Below, one piece after another: positions 26,201 to 28,620 of a DNA stretch of 28,620 nucleotides; the stretch's first letter is position 1; the number at the start of each line of letters is the position of its first letter. Under the pieces are notes generated by a model. That model searched no databases, was not told where the DNA came from, and saw nothing but the letters and a program-made list of their open reading frames with translations. Source of the stretch: JARRJY01 sp037388705. Its GTDB lineage: Bacteria; Pseudomonadota; Gammaproteobacteria; UBA6429; Thiohalophilaceae. The stretch is from assembly GCA_037388705.1 (NCBI GenBank), contig JARRJY010000034.1, forward strand, positions 1 to 28,620, given 5' to 3'. Position numbers and translations under genes: made by a program.

Positions 26201-27112
26201 TACCACCGCAAAGTCCAAAACCAGTTCAGTGGAAAAACACAATGGGATATTGAACAAAGCCATATTACACAATGGAATTTTGGTGACTTGCCAGAAGTTG
26301 TTAACGCCACGATACATGGCCTTGATGTTACCGGTTACCCCGCACTGACTGATAATGGCGATAATGTTGCTATCAAGGTATATGCCTCAAAAGCTGAAGC
26401 CACTCATCAGCATCTTGATGGCCTCAAACGCCTGATACGTCTGCAACTTTCACAACAGGTGAAATACCTTAAAAAGAACCTGCCGGGTATCGATCAGTTA
26501 TGTCTTCACTACTCAACCATCGGCAAATGTGATGACTTAAAGAATGACCTGGTTAATGCCGTCGTTGAGCAAACCTTCCTTCGCAAGGATAGTGATATTC
26601 GTTCACAGGCAAACTTCGAGATAATTGTCGAGCAAGGACGAGGTGAAATGGTAAATACTGCAACAACCATCTGCAGTAAACTGCTAGAAGCCATGAAAAT
26701 CTATACACAGGTGCGCAAATTTCTGAAAGGGAAAATTTCCCCCCACTGGATTGAGAGCATAAATGACATCAATGAGCAACTCGAACACCTGTTATATGAA
26801 GGCTTTATCAGTGACACCCCGGTCCAGTGGTTACAACATTATCCGCGCTACCTGAAAGGGATTAAAAAACGCCTGGAAAAACTACCAACACATGCCGAAC
26901 GCGATCGACAAAATACCCGTGAAATATTACCTCTCTGGCAAAACTATATCGATCACCAGGACTATTACTACGAAAGTGATGCCCTGCAATATTACCGCTG
27001 GTCCCTGGAAGAACTGCGTATCTCTTTGTTTTCACAAGAATTAAAAACTGCCCAGCCAGTATCCACTAAGAAACTCGACAAGCAGTGGCATGAAATCAGA
27101 AAATCCCTGTAA
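23258..27112 (+). CDS. hrpA: ATP-dependent RNA helicase HrpA (DEAH box)
   Basis: Large 1284-residue DEAH-box helicase, close to E. coli HrpA (1300). Walker A is GETGSGKTT (residues 89-97), motif II is DEAH (186-189), motif III is SAT, and motif VI lies in QRKGRCGRV. The helicase core is followed by winged-helix, ratchet and OB-fold domains and by the long C-terminal region found only in HrpA (beginning after about residue 650). In E. coli the protein affects mRNA processing and ribosome rescue. It lies 36 bases after dapE and may be partly co-transcribed with it, but functional linkage to lysine synthesis is not implied. Confidence 0.95.
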   Translation: MGSQYELRQQIAQCMVSDRHRLASRLRKLKQNKHDSLEKIELDTRASVEKSALRKANLPQLDYPPLPVSDKREEIIAAIQQNQVVIICGETGSGKTTQLPKLCLEAGCGIHGLIGHTQPRRIAARSVAARIAEELKCEMGSHVGFKIRFSDHTSPDSYIKIMTDGILLAELQKDRFLNHYDTLIIDEAHERSLNIDFLLGYLKILINTRPDLKIIITSATIDPQRFAKHFNNAPIIEVSGRTYPVEVRYRPLVDTDVDTDRDQVSAILDATDELGREGPGDILVFLTGEREIRETAEALRKHHPPHTEILPLYARLSAAEQNRIFAPHGNRRIILSTNVAETSLTVPGIRYVIDNGYARISRYSFRSKVQRLPIEKISQASANQRKGRCGRVAEGICIRLYSEEDFNNRAEFTDAEILRTNLASVILQMEALRLGHVEDFPFVDPPDRRLLKDGYRLLDELQATKQHKVTKLGKQLSRLPVDPRIGRMLIAANEFNALNEVLIIASALSIQDPRERPVEKQQKADEAHSLYLDETSDFLSYVKLWQFYHDKRHHLSRNKLRKLCQQRFISYRRMEEWRDIHSQLLTHCKEMKFAINSEPASYENIHMSLLAGLLSHSGIKTDEGDYEGVRNSRFHIFPGSGMFKKKPKWIMCAALIETTRLYAHNVASIQVEWIETLGKHLLKYHYDEPHWSKKTAQVSAWRKSTLYGLVINPRQRVNYGPVDPRTSREVFIRHALVMGEYTTNAPFFKHNLALIEDIEQLEHKSRRLDVMVDEQILYQFYDERIPEGIYNGHAFEKWRKQAEKDNANLLFLTREALMQHEAEHVTEDQYPDHLSVSGVELKLHYHFEPGSELDGITVDVPLPLLSHLDARQFEWLVPGLLKDKVTAMIRALPKNLRTHFVPAPDFARKALQKMESTNNNLVSNLSQQLVHISNISLSSSELASAFNSIELDNHYKMNFRLLDEQQHQLAMSRNLASLQEKYHRKVQNQFSGKTQWDIEQSHITQWNFGDLPEVVNATIHGLDVTGYPALTDNGDNVAIKVYASKAEATHQHLDGLKRLIRLQLSQQVKYLKKNLPGIDQLCLHYSTIGKCDDLKNDLVNAVVEQTFLRKDSDIRSQANFEIIVEQGRGEMVNTATTICSKLLEAMKIYTQVRKFLKGKISPHWIESINDINEQLEHLLYEGFISDTPVQWLQHYPRYLKGIKKRLEKLPTHAERDRQNTREILPLWQNYIDHQDYYYESDALQYYRWSLEELRISLFSQELKTAQPVSTKKLDKQWHEIRKSL

Positions 27113-27199
27113 ATTCCCGCGTCACCATCTTTCCAAACACAGTCTTCCCTGCTATTTTTTAGTTGGTGTCAACTTGCCATAACAAAAGGAATAAAAAAT

Positions 27200-27979
27200 A
27201 TGCGCAAATTAATTGTTCTACTTTCATTAAGTTTATTCAGCTTGTCAGCAATAGCAGGGATTAAAACTGAGGAAATCAAATACACAGTAGATGGTAAAGA
27301 ATATACCGGCTTCATGGCCTACGAGAAATCCAAAAAGAAACATCCGGGAATCCTGGTTGTACATGAATGGTGGGGACATGATGACTATGCCCGCAAACGT
27401 GCCAAGATGCTGGCCAAGCTTGGCTACACAGCTTTTGCAATGGATGCCTATGGCACCGGGGTACATGCCAAACATCCGGATGACGCCAAGAAATTTATGA
27501 ATGCCGCTTTTTCTGATCAGGCTGGCCTGAAAAAGAAATTTGAAAAAGCCCTTAGCATTCTTAAGAACCATAAAACTGTTGATGCAAGTAAAATAGCATC
27601 GATTGGTTATTGTATGGGTGGTGGCATCAACATGGCCATGGCACGTGCCGGTGTAGATATTGACGGCTTTATCGTAGTACATGGCAGCCTCGGCACCCAA
27701 ATACCAGCCAAACCCGGTGACATCAAAACAAAAATCCTGGTCTTAAACGGTGCGGATGATCCTTTCGTTCCTGCTGAACAAGTGGCCGCGTTCGAAAAAG
27801 AAATGAAAGCAGCCAAGGTTGATTACAAGCTGTTCAACTATAAAGGTGCCAAGCACAGTTTCAGCGTAAAAGGCGCAGATGAAAGAGGCAAAAAGTTTGG
27901 CCTGCCACTGGAATATAACAAGAAAGCTGATAAAGCCTCATGGAAGGAAGTAAAAAAATTCCTCAAGGAAATTTTCTAG
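27200..27979 (+). CDS. Exported dienelactone hydrolase-family protein
   Basis: Alpha/beta hydrolase of the dienelactone hydrolase (DLH) family, 259 residues. An N-terminal signal peptide (LIVLLSLSLFSLSAIA, residues 4-19) predicts export to the periplasm. The triad is Cys-Asp-His: C138 in GYCMGGG, D187 in GADDPFVP and H219 in KHSF; the family glutamate appears in HEWWGHDDY. The classical DLH of chloroaromatic breakdown is cytoplasmic, and no catechol pathway genes are nearby, so the true substrate is unknown. An AAGGA ribosome site lies 9 bases before the ATG. It stands alone after hrpA, with an 87-base gap where I could not pick a convincing promoter. Confidence 0.9.
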   Translation: MRKLIVLLSLSLFSLSAIAGIKTEEIKYTVDGKEYTGFMAYEKSKKKHPGILVVHEWWGHDDYARKRAKMLAKLGYTAFAMDAYGTGVHAKHPDDAKKFMNAAFSDQAGLKKKFEKALSILKNHKTVDASKIASIGYCMGGGINMAMARAGVDIDGFIVVHGSLGTQIPAKPGDIKTKILVLNGADDPFVPAEQVAAFEKEMKAAKVDYKLFNYKGAKHSFSVKGADERGKKFGLPLEYNKKADKASWKEVKKFLKEIF

Positions 27980-27994
27980 TTACCCTGACAATAG

Positions 27995-28036
27995 CATTAC
28001 GGGGAAAATTCCCCGTAATGTCCTGATCAATTTTTT
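27995..28036 (+). terminator. Terminator after the dienelactone hydrolase gene
   Basis: A perfect 12-base stem, CATTACGGGGAA with TTCCCCGTAATG, closes on a 2-base centre at 27995-28020; in RNA the loop would open to about four bases. A run of six T begins at 28031, so the T tract is not immediate. It lies between the convergent hydrolase and YjdM genes and could serve the plus-strand transcript. Confidence 0.6.
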
Positions 28037-28076
28037 ATCCTCTGTTTACTCATCCAGGAAAAATGTAGGGAAGCGA

Positions 28077-28418
28077 TCAAGATTTTTTAACAAACTCGGA
28101 TTTCAGTTTCATTGCCCCGATACCATCTATCTTGCAGTCAATATTGTGATCGCCTTCTACCAGGCGGATGTTCTTGACCTTGGTCCCAACCTTAACAACC
28201 GAAGATGACCCCTTAACTTTTAAATCCTTGATGACCGTTATGGTATCCCCATCATTCAGCACATTACCGTTGCTGTCTTTAACGACCAAACCACTGTCCT
28301 CTGCAGCAATTTGTTCATCTCTAGACCATTCATGGGCACACTCCGGACAAACCAGCATGGTGCCATCTTCATAGGTGTATTCTGATCCGCATTTCGGGCA
28401 GGCAGGTAAATCGCTCAT
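28077..28418 (-). CDS. yjdM: YjdM/PhnA-family zinc-ribbon protein
   Basis: A 113-residue protein. An N-terminal zinc ribbon has four cysteines, C7, C10, C24 and C27 (PACPKCGS and VCPECAHEW), and the C-terminal half is a small beta domain with DGDTITVIKDLKVKGSS and KVGTKVKNIRLVEGDHNIDC. This matches the family formerly called PhnA, named from the phosphonate locus of E. coli although it has no proven role in phosphonate use. No phosphonate genes are visible here. It is transcribed toward the hydrolase gene. Confidence 0.92.
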   Translation of the reverse strand: MSDLPACPKCGSEYTYEDGTMLVCPECAHEWSRDEQIAAEDSGLVVKDSNGNVLNDGDTITVIKDLKVKGSSSVVKVGTKVKNIRLVEGDHNIDCKIDGIGAMKLKSEFVKKS

Positions 28419-28445
28419 ATTAATATCCTGTTGCTAATTTATAAG

Positions 28446-28463
28446 GTCCCTATTAGTAAGGAC
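28446..28463. repeat. Imperfect inverted repeat upstream of yjdM
   Basis: GTCCCTA, TTAG, TAAGGAC (28446-28463) forms a 7-base inverted repeat with one mismatch, about 30 bases upstream of the yjdM start and next to A/T-rich candidate -10 boxes. It may be an operator, but nothing identifies a regulator. Confidence 0.3.
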
Positions 28464-28508
28464 ACATCAATATTTATTATTATACCAGATGCGGCAATAT
28501 TAATCGTT

Positions 28509-28586
28509 TTACTCACTCAAAATGAATGTCTGCAAACGGCCAAAAGCGGTCATTCATTTCGAAATATTTTGCACTTCAATGAGTAA
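28509..28586. repeat. Palindromic element near the right edge
   Basis: AAATGAATG (28520-28528) and CATTCATTT (28551-28559) are perfect inverted repeats; inside them CTGC and GCGG extend the stem past one mismatch, leaving a loop of about 12 bases. An outer pair, TTACTCA (28509-28515) and TGAGTAA (28580-28586), flanks it. No gene overlaps the element within the window. The rest of the 202 bases right of yjdM holds only A/T-rich sequence. Confidence 0.5.
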
Positions 28587-28620
28587 GTTTTTATATTCTG
28601 GCGAATTATGATCCGTGCAG

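Noticed and set aside
28077..28418. Phosphonate use by the PhnA-named protein
   Set aside because: The family name is historical; there is no phosphonate lyase or transporter gene here.

Overview
The window looks like chromosomal core sequence from a gammaproteobacterium of moderate GC content. From rpsB through lpxA, and outward through map, glnD, dapC, dapD and dapE, the gene order closely matches the envelope and translation cluster of Pseudomonas-type Gammaproteobacteria. No phage genes, insertion sequences, CRISPR arrays, tRNA genes or rRNA genes were seen. Coding density is very high, and no stretch over 300 bases lacks a gene.

Layout: (1) Positions 1-1966, plus strand: the 3' part of a sugar-nucleotide aminotransferase overlaps lpxB, lipid A disaccharide synthase. 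(2) Positions 1963-14540, minus strand: a long tightly packed array transcribed rpsB, tsf, pyrH, frr, uppS, cdsA, dxr, rseP, bamA, skp, lpxD, fabZ, lpxA. It runs from translation factors through isoprenoid and phospholipid precursors to outer membrane assembly and lipid A. A strong promoter and a structured leader precede rpsB, and a terminator-like hairpin separates rpsB from tsf. (3) Positions 14795-18257, plus strand: map and glnD, the latter with its 5' end in a different reading frame from the rest. (4) Positions 18271-19550, minus strand: a VOC-fold protein and an EamA transporter in one small operon. (5) Positions 19566-23221, plus strand: the succinylase branch of lysine/meso-diaminopimelate synthesis (dapC, dapD, a YffB-type ArsC-like gene, dapE), followed by the helicase gene hrpA. 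(6) Positions 27200-28418: a predicted exported dienelactone-hydrolase-like protein, convergent with a small YjdM/PhnA zinc-ribbon protein.

The genes cover outer membrane and cell wall production: BamA, Skp and RseP for outer membrane proteins and stress; LpxA, LpxD and LpxB with FabZ for lipid A; UppS, CdsA and Dxr for lipid carriers; Dap enzymes for peptidoglycan cross-links.

Most of this is ordinary core genome. The points most worth a second look are: the aminotransferase coupled to lpxB, which together with a bulky residue at the LpxA acyl-ruler position raises the possibility of a modified lipid A (GlcNAc3N type, shorter primary acyl chain); the lpxB gene inverted relative to lpxA with overlapping stop codons; a roughly 63-residue lysine/alanine tail on ribosomal protein S2 that resembles histone H1; the frameshift in glnD; and a palindromic element near the right edge. 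I saw no clear candidate for a wholly new defence or mobile system.
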